This document shows positions 4,946 to 5,712 of a stretch of 5,712 nt of DNA, piece by piece (position 1 is the stretch's first letter; each line of letters starts with the position of its first letter). The notes under the pieces are model-generated. The model made no database searches. It had not been told where the DNA came from and saw only the letters and a program-made list of their open reading frames with translations. The translations under genes were made by a program, and so were the position numbers. This DNA comes from a bacterium (GTDB lineage: Bacteria; Patescibacteriota; Minisyncoccia; Phycocordibacterales; GCA-002787175). Where the stretch lies: contig JAUYJM010000035.1 of the NCBI GenBank assembly GCA_030689285.1, forward strand, positions 1-5,712, in the 5' to 3' direction.

Positions 4946-4972
4946 ATTATATCAAAAGGAAAATTGAGTCAA
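4946..4972 (-). promoter_or_regulatory. Near-consensus promoter driving the structured RNA
   Basis: On the minus strand TTGACT (4967-4972, five of six) precedes a perfect TATAAT (4946-4951) by 15 bp, with TGA directly before it to give the extended -10 TGnTATAAT. Predicted +1 is near 4939. The -35 overlaps the last codons and TGA of rmuC. It is the strongest promoter in the window, as expected for an abundant RNA, and has the same 15-bp spacer and TGATATAAT as the one at 1383-1409. Confidence 0.8.
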
Positions 4973-5712
4973 CCTTCTTCCCTATCCGGCTTCTCTATAG
5001 TCAAGGTCTCTATGCCCACTGCTTCTCCGGTAATACGCAAAACGTCCTTGTCAATTTTCTTAAACTCTTTGCCGGATGAATTGTAGTGGTTCACGACAGT
5101 CGTCAAAGCATTGCCCATTTTACCGTGATAGTCTTCAAAACTTTTCAAATGTTTACCGAGCTCCCCCACCCTTTTGACAATGTCTTTAGCTGTCTCCTCT
5201 ATTTGCATGGCCTTGAGCCCCTGCAAAACCGTTTGAAGATATGCGAGAAAAGAGGTGGGCGAAACGATTATTACTTTGTACTTTCCCGCCGCTCTCTGAA
5301 TCAGATTTTCCGTATCATCGCTTGGCGCACCGACCTTGTTAATCAGAAGGTCGTAATAAATCGCCTCGTGCGGGATGAACATAAACGCAAAGTCCATCGT
5401 GCCTTCCGACTGTCGGATGTATTTTGCGGTTTCTTGTATTCTATTTTTCAGGTCACTGAGAAACAACTTTTCCAGGCGTTCCCGTTCCGCCGGATTTTTC
5501 TCCTCTATCAGACGGTTGTAATTCTCAAGAGAAAACTTTGAATCAATCGGGATAATCTTGTCTTTGACGAACACGACGGCATCCACAATTTCTCCGTTTT
5601 GAAAGGCATACTGCATCTTGTACTGCCCGGGTGGCAGAACGTTTTTGAGCAGTGTTTCAAGAAAATATTCGCCGAGGACAGTGCCGCGCTGTTTTGGATT
5701 TTTCAAAATATC
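4969..5712 (-). CDS. rmuC: RmuC-family DNA recombination protein, C-terminal part (cut by right edge)
   Basis: The last 247 codons of an RmuC protein, a family with a PD-(D/E)XK nuclease-like core linked to limiting DNA inversion and rearrangement. The frame is open to the right edge and reads DILKNPKQRG there, the usual start of the core, so the missing part should be the N-terminal membrane anchor and long coiled coil. Core elements are GEYFLETLL, the D of IVDAVVFV, and PIDSKFSLENYNRL with the DSK, matching the E/D-(D/E)xK arrangement, then MFIPHEAIYYDLL and VIIVSPTSFLAYLQTV. The end is a helical stretch with GKMGNAL and a charged tail. The TTG at 5706 is internal and not a start. Its TGA overlaps the -35 of the downstream RNA promoter. 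Confidence 0.93.
   Translation of the reverse strand, partial: DILKNPKQRGTVLGEYFLETLLKNVLPPGQYKMQYAFQNGEIVDAVVFVKDKIIPIDSKFSLENYNRLIEEKNPAERERLEKLFLSDLKNRIQETAKYIRQSEGTMDFAFMFIPHEAIYYDLLINKVGAPSDDTENLIQRAAGKYKVIIVSPTSFLAYLQTVLQGLKAMQIEETAKDIVKRVGELGKHLKSFEDYHGKMGNALTTVVNHYNSSGKEFKKIDKDVLRITGEAVGIETLTIEKPDREEG

Overview
The window looks like a piece of a streamlined bacterial chromosome, most likely from a candidate-phyla-radiation lineage (Patescibacteria, Parcubacteria-like). This is inferred from three things: short compact genes, almost no Shine-Dalgarno sequences in front of the minus-strand genes, and a small helical protein of a kind I associate with these genomes. TGA, TAA and TAG all serve as stops, so the code is standard and not the TGA=Gly code of Gracilibacteria/SR1. 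No phylogenetic marker was tested, so the taxonomy is tentative.

All recognisable protein genes are on the minus strand. Reading in their direction (right to left), the window opens with the C-terminal two thirds of an RmuC-family protein, cut by the right edge. Next is a 402-nt gap holding a near-consensus promoter, a heavily structured RNA candidate and two intrinsic terminators. Then come rplU (ribosomal protein L21), a strong terminator, and a 148-bp palindromic MITE-like element whose end lies 8 bp from the zwf start codon. zwf (glucose-6-phosphate dehydrogenase) and pgl (6-phosphogluconolactonase) follow as an apparent operon for the first two steps of the oxidative pentose phosphate pathway. 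Their products, NADPH and 6-phosphogluconate, would feed biosynthesis and redox balance. After a gap come a small hypothetical gene and a flavodoxin-fold NAD(P)H oxidoreductase only 2 nt apart. Last is the 5' third of ychF, cut by the left edge.

The only candidate plus-strand unit is at about 1413-1704, between the small gene and pgl. It has a plausible extended -10 promoter, a textbook GGAGGT five bases before an ATG, a 65-codon basic ORF full of inverted repeats, and an intrinsic terminator that lies antisense inside the 3' end of pgl. It could be a small protein gene, a structured RNA, or both.

The most interesting items are the unassigned structured RNA between rmuC and rplU, the plus-strand unit opposite the pgl tail, and the palindromic element next to zwf. 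No tRNA, rRNA, CRISPR array or complete insertion sequence was seen.
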